A DNA stretch of 64,000 bases, from NCBI GenBank assembly GCA_030740765.1, contig JASLWR010000002.1, positions 57,621-121,620 on the forward strand, written 5' to 3'. Shown here piece after piece: positions 43,827 to 52,508 of the stretch. Made by a program: the position numbers and the translations under genes. This DNA is from Thermoplasmatota archaeon (GTDB lineage Archaea; Thermoplasmatota; Penumbrarchaeia; JASLWR01). The notes beneath the pieces are model-generated. The model was given only the letters and a program-made list of their open reading frames with translations. It searched no databases and had not been told where the DNA came from. The first letter of the stretch is position 1; the number at the start of each line of letters is the position of its first letter.

Positions 43827-44862
43827 TGTTATCCCGAATTACTTTCACCCCCCTCTTATACCTACGGTACTTACTCTTTTTCATAACGATACCTCATCAA
43901 AACCAATGTTTACAAAAGTCGAATGCCCTCATTGGAGGATACTTCCTCCAGAATGAAATATCCGGAGTTTCCAACCGTTTCCACCGCAGGCTCATATGTG
44001 GCCTGATATAGTTATATCAATACATAAATTCATCCAATGATTGGAAATGTTTTTGCTTTCTCTGGATTGTACCAAAGAACCTTTTGATCTTACCATTCGT
44101 CTGCGGATGATTTACTCTAGCAACGATATGCTTGATGTTCATACATCTCAGGAATTCCTCAAATTTGGATTCTCCCTTCTTTTTAGTTTCACCCTTGCTT
44201 GCATAGAATTGAGATCCCCTATCGGTCAATATCGCATCAGGATTCCCATAATTCTTAATCGCCTGAGTGAGTACTTCTATCGCGTGGTCTGCCGTTGCAT
44301 TGGGAAATGTCCCATATGCCATGATCCTCCTCGAAGCGTCATCCTGGTAGGCTATGATCCAATCTCCATTATCGAGTAACTTGTAATCCGTATGCCAAAG
44401 ACTCATCGAATGTTCTCTCTCATATCTTACCCACTTACGTTGTTTCCTTTTGTTTGGTTCCTTCTTCGCCAGTCCCTTTCCTAATAAAAATCGATGCATC
44501 CGGTTATGAGATATTTTCACCCCCTCCATCACGAAGATTATTTCTTCCAGTACTTTAGCTCCTGATTTACACAATCGATATGCTTTCATTACCAGTCGTC
44601 TTTCATCTTCAGATAGGGGCTGGCAGGATGGTCCTGGCTTATGCAATTTTGGCACTTCTCCCGTTGTGACAAAGGTGTTCCAGATCTGTTGAACACGGCG
44701 AATAGTGATTCCAAACGTTCCACTTATTCGTTTGTTTGTTAAAAAGAATTCGCCGTTTTTCTGTCTTTGTTTGAGCTTAATCATACGAGAGATCTTCTTG
44801 TTGCTCAATTTTCGCATAGCGAGGGTTATGGTGTAGGGGGGTGAAAGTATCTTAGGATAACA
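43827..44862. mobile_element. IS481-like insertion sequence, inactive
   Basis: The ends are imperfect inverted repeats of about 28 bp: left from 43827 (TGTTATCC then ACTTTCACCCCCCT at 43841-43854), right as its reverse complement ending at about 44862. The body, about 1.04 kb, holds one transposase gene on the minus strand. No target duplication is obvious. Confidence 0.8.
43897..44817 (-). pseudogene. IS481-family transposase with stop codon and lost catalytic Glu
   Basis: Helix-turn-helix region (IRRVQQIWNTFV) followed by an integrase core: LWHTDYKLL and AILTDRGSQFY keep the two aspartates, but the third motif reads HPQTNGKIKRFFGT where the family has NGKIERF, so the catalytic glutamate is lysine. 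A TGA at 44017-44019 replaces an expected tryptophan codon; beyond it the same frame continues YNYIRPHMSLRW to a stop at 43897. ATG at 44817; the frame upstream is just inverted-repeat sequence. Two independent defects mean it is dead. Confidence 0.88.
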
Positions 44863-44944
44863 CAACAAAATTAAACTTCAGTAATAAAAAGTCTCGACTA
44901 TGTATGAAGAAATTATTTATATCAGAACAAACTTGATATTCAAT

Positions 44945-45208
44945 ATGTCGGGAAAACGGTTATTATGGGTCATATCCGTTCTTCTGATTACAATGATTTT
45001 TTTTATCCCTTTGATTTCACAATCGGGAGAGTCCTGTTCTCTGATCGAGTCCTATCCCCTAACTTCTCAAAAAAAGAGCGAAAACCATCCGAAAAAGGAT
45101 GATACACGCACCATTACTTATGCGATTCTGGGTCTTGTAGTTCTGCTCTGTTTCATCCTGCTGATGATCTTTTCCATACGGAAAAAGAGATTCCAGAAGC
45201 AGGACTGA
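44945..45208 (+). CDS. small membrane protein with two helices
   Basis: 87 residues: a signal-like helix (LLWVISVLLITMIFFIPLI), a short polar stretch rich in Ser/Lys, and a second helix (ITYAILGLVVLLCFILLMIF) with a basic tail. ATG at 44945 is about 25 nt beyond a TTATTTATAT box (44911-44920), fitting a leaderless transcript; the open frame starts earlier at 44900. Not recognised. Confidence 0.5.
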   Translation: MSGKRLLWVISVLLITMIFFIPLISQSGESCSLIESYPLTSQKKSENHPKKDDTRTITYAILGLVVLLCFILLMIFSIRKKRFQKQD

Positions 45209-45263
45209 ACAATGGCAAGATTGATAATAAATTTTTTAACTAAGTTGAACGTTTCGTTTAAAT

Positions 45264-46007
45264 ATGGATCATTCCATCAATATTTTCTGCGCCAAAGGAT
45301 GTTCACTACCCACGTTTAAGGTGGCTTCATTATTCAGTCAGATAAGTGGTATATCAGCAAATGTGGATGTATGCTCTGGTCATTGCAATAAACCTCATGC
45401 TTACAAGAACGTAAAGGACAATGAAAAGGCACATACCGATATGTTAGATGAGATTAGGAGTTCTGGCCATCATGATCTTGTTATTTCAGGTGCTGATTTC
45501 TTGTTGGACGATGCCGAATTGAATGGTCTTGTTCTTAAGGGGACGCGTAAGAGTATTGCTTATCGTAGGTCCGCTCTGATCGTAAAAAAAGGTAATCCCA
45601 AATCCATAACCGGACTCGATTCATTGACAATCTCTGGGATTAAAGTTGGTGTGTCCATTATTGATTGTCTTCAAGGAGCATGGGAGGATATATGCGGAAG
45701 AGCCCGGTTGATCGATCCGGTAAGGAGCAACATCACGCTCTTTGTTCCCGGCTGTTTTGCAATTATTAATGCTGTCGCCGATGGTGTAATTGATGTGGGG
45801 TTTGGATGGAGTGCCTTTAAGTATCTCGAACCCAAGAAGCTGGATGTAGTCGAATTACCCGAAAACCTGCAGATATTTAGAGCAACATCGGTGGCTATGC
45901 TGGAGTATTGTCAAGATAAGGATCTTGCAAGAAAGTTCATTGAATTTATTCTTACACCTGAAAGTGTCAAGATATATTTAGAATTGGGGTGGGATACACC
46001 TGAGTGA
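45264..46007 (+). CDS. cytosolic type-2 periplasmic-binding-protein-like protein, Cys-rich
   Basis: 247 residues with the layout of tungstate/molybdate-type binding proteins (SGADFLLDD, ALIVKKGNPKSITGLDSL, FIEFILTPESVKIYLELGWDTP) but no signal peptide, so probably cytoplasmic. Cysteines C9, C13, C37 and C41 lie in what should be the ligand-contact strands, and C135 and C164 recur in the next gene. FGWSAF (180-185) is shared by both proteins. 256 nt separate it from 45208; the two genes downstream follow closely. Ligand unknown; a thiophilic element such as arsenic is a hypothesis from the ArsP-like permease. Confidence 0.6.
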   Translation: MDHSINIFCAKGCSLPTFKVASLFSQISGISANVDVCSGHCNKPHAYKNVKDNEKAHTDMLDEIRSSGHHDLVISGADFLLDDAELNGLVLKGTRKSIAYRRSALIVKKGNPKSITGLDSLTISGIKVGVSIIDCLQGAWEDICGRARLIDPVRSNITLFVPGCFAIINAVADGVIDVGFGWSAFKYLEPKKLDVVELPENLQIFRATSVAMLEYCQDKDLARKFIEFILTPESVKIYLELGWDTPE

Positions 46008-46029
46008 TGGCCAGTCTTATGATCTTAAA

Positions 46030-46695
46030 GTGATCTCGGCATTGGTCCCTGCAATTCCACTGAACGAAGCAGCAAGCGTTTTTACAAAAAGCAGGGTTAA
46101 AGTTGTTGGCGGCAGGTTTGAGGTCCTTGTAGAGAAAATGGCCGAGAGCAAGGATGTGGACCTAGTATGCGCAGGCGCCGAATATCTCATCGATATAACC
46201 TGCTATAAGAACCTCACCCGTATTGATTCACGCCGGAGTCTTGGAATGAGAATGTCGTGCCTCACGGTTCAAAAGGGAAATCCTAAAAAAATTAACTCCT
46301 TGGAATCTTTACTGGCTCCCGGAATGAGAATTGGGATCTCAACGGAAGGATGTACATTGGGGATCTGGGAGGAGATTGTGAACAGGAGCGACATTCCTCT
46401 GGACACGATGAAAACAAAGATCAAACACTATCTTATGGGATGTGGGAGCCTCATCGGTGCCCTGAGACGCAGCGACGTCGATGCCGTATTCGGTTGGACG
46501 GCCTTTGAGAAGACCGCTTCAAATGCTTGCGAATCAGTAGTGCTTTCGAATGAATTGACTATTGTCAGAAGCACAGGAATTGCCCTTACGACGTTTACAC
46601 AAGATGAGGAACTTTGCAATGAATTCATTGAATTCCTCCTTTCCAAGGAGGGGGATGAGATTTACAAGAAGTATGGATGGGAAAGACCGTGGTGA
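46030..46695 (+). CDS. second binding-protein-like protein, paralogue of the preceding gene
   Basis: 221 residues; same fold and the same marks: VQKGNPKKINSLESLL, TEGCTLGIWEEI (C108), GCGSLIGALRRSDVDAVFGW (C138, FGW 154-156) and FIEFLLSKEGDEIYKKYGW. No signal peptide. The GTG at 46030 is the first plausible start, 22 nt after the preceding stop; the N-terminal cysteine strands of the first protein are missing. It overlaps the permease gene by 19 nt, so the three form an operon. Confidence 0.6.
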   Translation: MISALVPAIPLNEAASVFTKSRVKVVGGRFEVLVEKMAESKDVDLVCAGAEYLIDITCYKNLTRIDSRRSLGMRMSCLTVQKGNPKKINSLESLLAPGMRIGISTEGCTLGIWEEIVNRSDIPLDTMKTKIKHYLMGCGSLIGALRRSDVDAVFGWTAFEKTASNACESVVLSNELTIVRSTGIALTTFTQDEELCNEFIEFLLSKEGDEIYKKYGWERPW

Positions 46696-47564
46696 ACCTA
46701 TTAATCCAGGCATTGGCCAATTCCTTTAGCATCTTCCTAAACACGGTACCATGGCTTCTATTAGGCATCATAGCATCGTCCTTGATCCGCGCCTTGGTAA
46801 CAGAGAAACAGATTGGCTCCATATTGAAGAAGATACCGGGAGGAACGCCTGTATCGGTTTTCGGCGCCGCTGTGATCGGAGCAACGATACCAATGTGTTC
46901 TTGCAAGCTGATCCCTATTCTGCTTATCCTTCTTGCTTCTGGGATTTCCATCGGAGTGGTAATTGCATTCAGTGTTTCTTCACCCATGATAAGCGTTACA
47001 AGTTTTATACTGATTTCCGGCTCCATATCTCCAAGGTTTGGAATATTTGCATATCTCGCAGCAATAATCATTGGAATCGTCTCGGGACTATTTGCAGCAT
47101 TGATATTCAGTAAAAAGGATGTAAGATTCCAGAAAACCAAGGAGAAAGAAGGTCCAAAAGGTTTTCGCAATGCCTTTGTTGAATATACCAAAAGACAGAC
47201 TATCGGTATATTCAAAGTATTCATACCTTTCATTTTTCTGGCCGGTTTCCTTCAAGCAATTGTTACTGGCGATATCGTTTCCACGTTTTTGGGACAAGGA
47301 CCACTCTCTGTGGTCTTCGCGGCATTGATTGGACTACCGTTATATGTCACGTGCACATCCAGCATTCCACTGCTAATTGCAATGTTGAACAAAGGCGTAG
47401 CGGAGTCTGTGGTGATGGCTTTTTTTATAGCCGGGGCGGGTACATCCATACCTGCTATCGGAGCTGTTGTAACTATACTGCGGGGAAGGGTGGTCATTTA
47501 TTACATATTATCCTGCCTATTGGGAGCAATTGCAGTATCGTTCGTCTATGGATTCCTCTTCTAA
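46677..47564 (+). CDS. ArsP-like permease (DUF318/UPF0718)
   Basis: 295 residues, about eight helices in two halves. The family motif IPMCSCKLIPI (first half) and VTCTSSIPLLIAML (second half) match ArsP-type organoarsenical efflux permeases and their relatives. ATG at 46677 inside the end of the preceding gene. With the two signal-less binding-protein-like partners it makes an unusual three-gene unit; transport direction and substrate are not known. Confidence 0.78.
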   Translation: MGKTVVNLLIQALANSFSIFLNTVPWLLLGIIASSLIRALVTEKQIGSILKKIPGGTPVSVFGAAVIGATIPMCSCKLIPILLILLASGISIGVVIAFSVSSPMISVTSFILISGSISPRFGIFAYLAAIIIGIVSGLFAALIFSKKDVRFQKTKEKEGPKGFRNAFVEYTKRQTIGIFKVFIPFIFLAGFLQAIVTGDIVSTFLGQGPLSVVFAALIGLPLYVTCTSSIPLLIAMLNKGVAESVVMAFFIAGAGTSIPAIGAVVTILRGRVVIYYILSCLLGAIAVSFVYGFLF

Positions 47565-47662
47565 GGTCGACACGAGAGGATATAATGAATCACCCACAGA
47601 TGCCCACTTACGTTCCGATGCTCGCTCTGCTACGCAACACCTTTCAGGCGTTGCTGCACCTG

Positions 47663-48195
47663 TAGGAAAACATCGTTTTCTGAAGGTGTAGCAAAGCCCA
47701 TTGGGGTTTGCAGAGCGGAGCGGACATCCTCAAAAACCCGAGACGGGTTTTCTACGGATGAATCTGTGGGTATCATCCGTAGGGAACTTGTTACCGAGGA
47801 TGATGGAGAAACAGAGTTTCTCCGAATCCTAATATAATCTGCGATTATATGTCGGATGCAGCAACGCCATAGGTGTTGCGGAATGAAATGGGCATCCTCG
47901 GTTCCCGCGGACCGTACCGCTCCGCTGCATCCGCAGGGTAACGTCCCGAGGATGCAGGGGCATCTTGATGCCCCGGAGTGTAACGGGCATCTCTCGGAAA
48001 CAAGTTTCCATCGAGACAATGCAGAATCTGCTTCCTCTTCTCCGCCCCCACCAAACGGTGGGGCTTATCCGATGGATACGATAGTATATTGTCATATGGG
48101 CAAACCTCGATAAAAATCGAGGATTGAGCATTTGACAATGTTCGCGGTGTCGCAGCCCGTAGATTTCTGTAGGAAATCGAGGGCTCAGCAGAGCC
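47663..48195. repeat. palindrome (hairpin) array 3
   Basis: Dense run of at least ten inverted repeats, mostly 8-bp stems with 3-nt loops: GAAAAC-ATC-GTTTTC (47666), GCAAAgCCC-ATT-GGGgTTTGC (47691), AAAACCCG-AGA-CGGGTTTT (47733), CTACGGATG/CATCCGTAG (47752-47782), GGAGAAAC-AGA-GTTTCTCC (47805), ATATAATC-TGC-GATTATAT (47832), GCAACgCC-ATA-GGtGTTGC (47861), GGGGCATC-TT-GATGCCCC (47957), GGAAAC-AA-GTTTCC (47996), CCCCACC-AAAC-GGTGGGG (48046), then the nested element, then GATTTC/GAAATC and GGCTC/GAGCC. The whole intergenic segment 47565-48475 shows no credible gene. Confidence 0.75.
48088..48139. repeat. nested hairpin element, copy B
   Basis: Outer stem ATTGTCA (48088-48094)/TGACAAT (48133-48139); inner stem CAAaCCTCGAT (48101-48111)/ATCGAGGaTTG (48116-48126), loop AAAA. 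The design matches copy A at 31640-31691 with compensating base changes in the inner stem and similar sequence on the 3' flank (GCG, then CCGTAG). Confidence 0.65.
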
Positions 48196-48475
48196 GTAAG
48201 GGTCTGCGTAGTGAAACGTGAGCCCGAAGGGACCGATTCCGCTGAATCCGAGGAAACAGTGAACGTACACGGTCACGAGTTCCAGAGGGGATTCCTGCGG
48301 ATCGAACGGTATTGAATTGTACACAGAGCTTTGGCAACCCCTATTTGTCTTCGGGGTTTCCGGTCTAGAGCATGTATGGTTTGCGCCAATATATTTTATC
48401 CCGATGGTACCTTCATTTCCTCTGGCTACTAAATTCCCCCTACATTTAAATATCAGGGTCGGTCTTTTACAAATC

Positions 48476-49615
48476 ATGGCTTTGAATTACCTGAGCCACA
48501 CGTTTTTGGTTATTTCACTATTCATATTGATAGATGCCAGTCTATTCCTTGTCCTGAATGTGGAACATGTCGAAGGGGGAAGGAACGTCATTCTACCGGA
48601 ACCACTTGCCCTATCATCCGCGACAATAGTCGATGGAAAAATATACATAATCGGGGGTCGTAACATAACTGAAGTACATGATAAGATAATGTTGATGGAT
48701 CCTCTATCCGATACCATCACGCAACTGAATATTACACTCCCTTATCCGCTATCCAACCCAATAACCTTTTCCGACGGTGAACGTATATACATAGTTGGAG
48801 GTTCCCAGGGTATTCCCGGCGAGGGGACGATCTGTTACGAGGAAAAGAATGCCAATTTAACGATTTTCACTCCACCCGACACCATCGAGATAAAACCTGA
48901 TTTTTTCCCCTACGGAATGGAAGGCAATGCCATGGTATCCGATGGCACTTACTTTTATCTTTTCGGAAACTGTGTGTGTGCTTCACAGGACGTGAGGCGT
49001 AATGTGATACGTTTTGATCCGGTAGGCCTCAAACTCGACATATACGAAAAAGTCCTTCCGGTCAATCTCTCGGGAAGTTCTGCAGTCTGGTATGATGGTG
49101 CGGCGTATATCTTCGGTGGAAAGACAGACAATGGCAAATCCCTTGACACTGTCATAAAATATATCCCAGAGGGACCTGTGGAAGTTCTTGAAATCCAACT
49201 GCCGGAGGCTGTTTATAGAATGGGTGCAGCACAGTACGGGAATCTGATCTACCTTCTTGGTGGCATCACGGGAACCGGGCTCAGCGACCAATTCCTTGTG
49301 GTGGACCTGAACGAACAAACGGTGAAAAAAACAGGTTTTTACCTCAGTCAACCAAGAGCGACCAGAGCTTCTGTGACGCATGGTGAAAATATCTACCTTC
49401 TCGGAGGAGACACTGTCGATGGAGTCACCCATTCAATTGAGGTGATCGGGTTATCCGATACTGATTTGAAAAGCAACGTCAAGGAAAGAAATCCAGAAAA
49501 TATCATTCTTGTGTCTGGTATTATCGCTTCGGCCGTATTGATATTCATCATCAGTACGATCTATATTAAAGATTATCGTAAATACAGTAAGGAAAAAGAG
49601 GAAAAAGTGAAATAG
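48476..49615 (+). CDS. membrane-anchored kelch-repeat propeller protein
   Basis: 379 residues. An N-terminal hydrophobic segment (FLVISLFILIDASLFLVL) serves as signal or anchor; six blades follow with KIYIIGG, RIYIVGG, YFYLFGN, AAYIFGG, LIYLLGG and NIYLLGG; a C-terminal helix (IILVSGIIASAVLIFIIS) ends in a charged tail. So the propeller is outside. The start is ATG at 48476, about 25 nt from TATA-like CATTTAAATA (about 48443-48452); the open frame extends 53 codons further upstream into the array but without protein-like sequence. Ligand unknown. Confidence 0.7.
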   Translation: MALNYLSHTFLVISLFILIDASLFLVLNVEHVEGGRNVILPEPLALSSATIVDGKIYIIGGRNITEVHDKIMLMDPLSDTITQLNITLPYPLSNPITFSDGERIYIVGGSQGIPGEGTICYEEKNANLTIFTPPDTIEIKPDFFPYGMEGNAMVSDGTYFYLFGNCVCASQDVRRNVIRFDPVGLKLDIYEKVLPVNLSGSSAVWYDGAAYIFGGKTDNGKSLDTVIKYIPEGPVEVLEIQLPEAVYRMGAAQYGNLIYLLGGITGTGLSDQFLVVDLNEQTVKKTGFYLSQPRATRASVTHGENIYLLGGDTVDGVTHSIEVIGLSDTDLKSNVKERNPENIILVSGIIASAVLIFIISTIYIKDYRKYSKEKEEKVK

Positions 49616-49678
49616 AAATTTATTAATTCTTTTCCTATTCGGGTCAGTTGTCAAAGAAAGTTCTCCAATGGTGTAATT

Positions 49679-50209
49679 ATGCTTGACTGGATATCCGCAA
49701 AGGTCGGTATGATATTTGCTGCGGTGGTAATCGCCGGGAGCCTGATGGGTTTTTTTGCCTGGCAGCGAGAGAATTTCGAAGACATCCAGCGCCAGCAGAC
49801 TGCCGATTTCATAGCGAATCAGATCGACCACCTTAGTTCATTGAGCGGAGATGGCAAGGACCTGTTTACTTTCAATATCAACAAGGAACTTGATGGAATA
49901 TATCTCGAACCCGAGATAGGCGGGGATCCCTACGAGATCATGATCACACCTAACCATGTCATTTTGGACCAAAAGGGAGAGGGACAGTTTATATCTTCCC
50001 TGACGAGAAAGGTCCATCTGTGGAATCCTTTAACGGTCATGTCTTTGGACGTTCTCAATGATACATTTTTGGACCGGCTGGATGAAGGCAACCTATCTCT
50101 CACATTCGAGCTAGGCCAAGATTTCTATGTCGAGAGCCGGTCCCTGAACATAACAACAGCCACTTCACCCATGGAGAGGATATACCTGACGTTTGTCTAC
50201 CCGGCCTAG
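49679..50209 (+). CDS. type IV pilin-like/secreted anchored protein
   Basis: 176 residues. One hydrophobic helix near the N-terminus (VGMIFAAVVIAGSLMGFFAW, residues 9-28) followed by an amphipathic stretch and a beta-rich body, the outline of archaeal pilin-like proteins; no class III signal peptidase site is clear. Not otherwise recognised. 19 nt before HMG-CoA reductase. Confidence 0.45.
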   Translation: MLDWISAKVGMIFAAVVIAGSLMGFFAWQRENFEDIQRQQTADFIANQIDHLSSLSGDGKDLFTFNINKELDGIYLEPEIGGDPYEIMITPNHVILDQKGEGQFISSLTRKVHLWNPLTVMSLDVLNDTFLDRLDEGNLSLTFELGQDFYVESRSLNITTATSPMERIYLTFVYPA

Positions 50210-50227
50210 ATCGAGGGAGGAATCAGC

Positions 50228-51490
50228 ATGAAAATTAATTCGAAGATTTCCGGATTTTACCTTAAAAAACCAGGGGAAAGACTTGATCTCGTCGCCGAGA
50301 TGTGCTCTTTGAGCAAGGAAGAAAGAGGGAGTCTCGCGGATACCGGAGGTCTTCCGTTGGAAAACGCGGATTCCATGATCGAGAATGTGATCGGCAGTTT
50401 TGTTCTTCCTATGGGTATCGCCACCTACTTCAGGATCGACGACGAGGATTTCCTAATACCTATGGCCGTGGAAGAACCCTCGGTTGTGGCCGCGGCCTCC
50501 AACGCGGCAAGGATCGCTCGCCATGGAGGCGGTTTTATTACCGAACACGATTCGCTTTTGATGATAGGACAGTTACAGGTTGTGGGATTGGCTAACCCCG
50601 AAAAAGCCCTATTAGAGTTAAAAACCAGAAAGGCCGAGATAATCAATGCAGCCAATGAGCGAGACCCTGTCCTCATTAGACTGGGTGGCGGTGTGAAAGA
50701 TATAGAAATTAGAAGATTGGAGACACTTTCCGGTCCCATGGTCGTACTGCATCTTCTGGTAAATTGCCTGGATGCAATGGGAGCTAACGCTGTGAATACC
50801 ATGGCCGAAGGGGTGGCTTCACTGGTGGAGGAGATCAGCGGCGGAGTGGTCCTATTGCGGATAATATCCAATTTGGCGGATCGGCGACTCTTTAGGGCAA
50901 GGGCAGTTTTTAAAAAGGAGATACTAGGCCCGGAGCTCATCGAAAATATTATACTGGCTTACCATTTTGCTGAAGCTGACCCTTACAGAGCGGCAACCCA
51001 CAACAAGGGGGTTATGAACGGGATAAGTGCTGTTGTCAGGGCAACGGGAAATGATACTAGAGCCATAGAAGCTGGTGCACATTCATATGCCGCGGTTTCT
51101 GGAAGATATAAACCCATCACGTCGTATCGAAAGAATGAAGATGGTGATCTCATTGGGGAGATCGAGCTTCCTCTGGCAGTGGGCCTTGTGGGAGGGGCGA
51201 CACGATCCCATCCCCAGGCCCGGGCCTGTATCAAGATACTGGGTGTCACAACCGCAGCTGGATTGGCGAAAATCATTGCGGCGGTAGGATTGGCACAGAA
51301 CTTTGCTGCCATGCGCGCCCTGGCAGACGAGGGTATCCAGCGAGGTCACATGAGACTCCATGCGCGAAATGTTGCTGCGTCGGCAGGAGCCTCGGGGGAT
51401 TCTATCGGAGCGGTGTCCAGAATCATGATCGAATCCAGTGAGATTAACGAGGAAAAGGCGAGACAGATATTACTTGAGTTAAAAACCTGA
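50228..51490 (+). CDS. hydroxymethylglutaryl-CoA reductase, class II
   Basis: 420 residues of the class II (degradative-type) HMG-CoA reductase: ENVIGSFVLPMGIATYF near residue 52 and EPSVVAAASNAARIAR, then the catalytic CLDAMGANAVNTMAE region, and a C-terminal HARNVAASAGA segment with the catalytic histidine. Class I enzymes, usual in archaea, lack this arrangement; class II in Thermoplasmata and Archaeoglobus makes mevalonate for isoprenoid lipids. GGGAGG precedes the ATG. Together with geranylgeranyl reductase it gives two lipid steps in the window. Confidence 0.94.
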   Translation: MKINSKISGFYLKKPGERLDLVAEMCSLSKEERGSLADTGGLPLENADSMIENVIGSFVLPMGIATYFRIDDEDFLIPMAVEEPSVVAAASNAARIARHGGGFITEHDSLLMIGQLQVVGLANPEKALLELKTRKAEIINAANERDPVLIRLGGGVKDIEIRRLETLSGPMVVLHLLVNCLDAMGANAVNTMAEGVASLVEEISGGVVLLRIISNLADRRLFRARAVFKKEILGPELIENIILAYHFAEADPYRAATHNKGVMNGISAVVRATGNDTRAIEAGAHSYAAVSGRYKPITSYRKNEDGDLIGEIELPLAVGLVGGATRSHPQARACIKILGVTTAAGLAKIIAAVGLAQNFAAMRALADEGIQRGHMRLHARNVAASAGASGDSIGAVSRIMIESSEINEEKARQILLELKT

Positions 51491-51534
51491 TATGAATTGA
51501 TCGGTCTTGAAAAAAAATTGAAAATATGTGTTGC

Positions 51535-52287
51535 TCATCCGGATCTTTTTGCCTTCCCCTGAGCAGCCACACTATCCATGGCCTTTTGAAGTTCATCGGG
51601 GTCACCCAGGTAATAGTGTTTCATGGGATTGAGGTCGTCATCCAATTCATATACCAAGGGTATTCCCGTGGGAATATTCAATTTCAATATCTCCTGATCT
51701 GGTATATGATCTAGATATTTTACCAGTGCCCGAAGGCTGTTGCCGTGGGCTGCGATCAATACCTTTTTACCGTTCCTTACCATTGGTGCAATATCACTGT
51801 GCCAGTAAGGGAGAAAGCGATCAACCGTGTCTTTCAGGCATTCCGCGAGAGGAAGGTCTCTTTCATGAACTTCCTTATAGCAGATATCATTCCCGGGATA
51901 ACGTTCATCAGTCTTTTTCAAGGGCGGTGGTTGGATATCGTAACTTCTTCGCCATATGAGTACCTGTTCATCGCCGAATTTCTCCGCGGTTTCTGATTTG
52001 TTCAATCCCTGTAAAGCACCGTAATGACGCTCGTTCAATCTCCAGGACCTGTGGACAGGAAGCCACATCAGGTTCATTTTGTCCAAAACCATCCAGAGAG
52101 TCCTAATTGCTCTTTTCAGGAATGAAGTGAAAGCCACATCGAAAGAAAGGCCTTCTCTTACCATCAGTGGACCAGCTTTCAAGGCTTCCTCGATTCCTTT
52201 TTCGGAAAGATCCACATCGGTCCAGCCAGTGAACTTGTTTTCTCGGTTCCAGGTGCTTTCACCGTGTCTCAATAATACCAGTTTCAT
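51535..52287 (-). CDS. gpmA: 2,3-bisphosphoglycerate-dependent phosphoglycerate mutase
   Basis: 250 residues. [20 protein letters not shown] with the phospho-histidine, [14 protein letters not shown] and [15 protein letters not shown] are the signature segments of dPGM. The start at 52287 gives the normal length; the frame opens 23 codons earlier. Less common in archaea than the cofactor-independent enzyme, so probably acquired from bacteria. Confidence 0.94.
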   Translation of the reverse strand: MKLVLLRHGESTWNRENKFTGWTDVDLSEKGIEEALKAGPLMVREGLSFDVAFTSFLKRAIRTLWMVLDKMNLMWLPVHRSWRLNERHYGALQGLNKSETAEKFGDEQVLIWRRSYDIQPPPLKKTDERYPGNDICYKEVHERDLPLAECLKDTVDRFLPYWHSDIAPMVRNGKKVLIAAHGNSLRALVKYLDHIPDQEILKLNIPTGIPLVYELDDDLNPMKHYYLGDPDELQKAMDSVAAQGKAKRSG

Positions 52288-52508
52288 AAATCCCACAATT
52301 CCTATAAACGCTAAAAGAGATGAATACTTAGCATAATTGTACGTCTTGGATACCAAGACAACCCTTATATACCTATAAATCTCCTTCTGTCGTTTTATTT
52401 AGGCATAAAATAATGCAATTCCATAAACATTATTTCAAATGGCAAGATAATTATATGTAATATATGTTAGTACGGCTGAAATCGGATACGGATAAGAGAG
52501 AGATCGAT

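Noticed and set aside
47663..48195. CRISPR array
   Set aside because: There is no constant repeat with unique spacers; each unit is a different palindrome. No cas genes were seen.
47630..48477. Several open frames up to 210 codons across the hairpin array
   Set aside because: They read through palindromes, contradict each other, and have no start signals or family resemblance.
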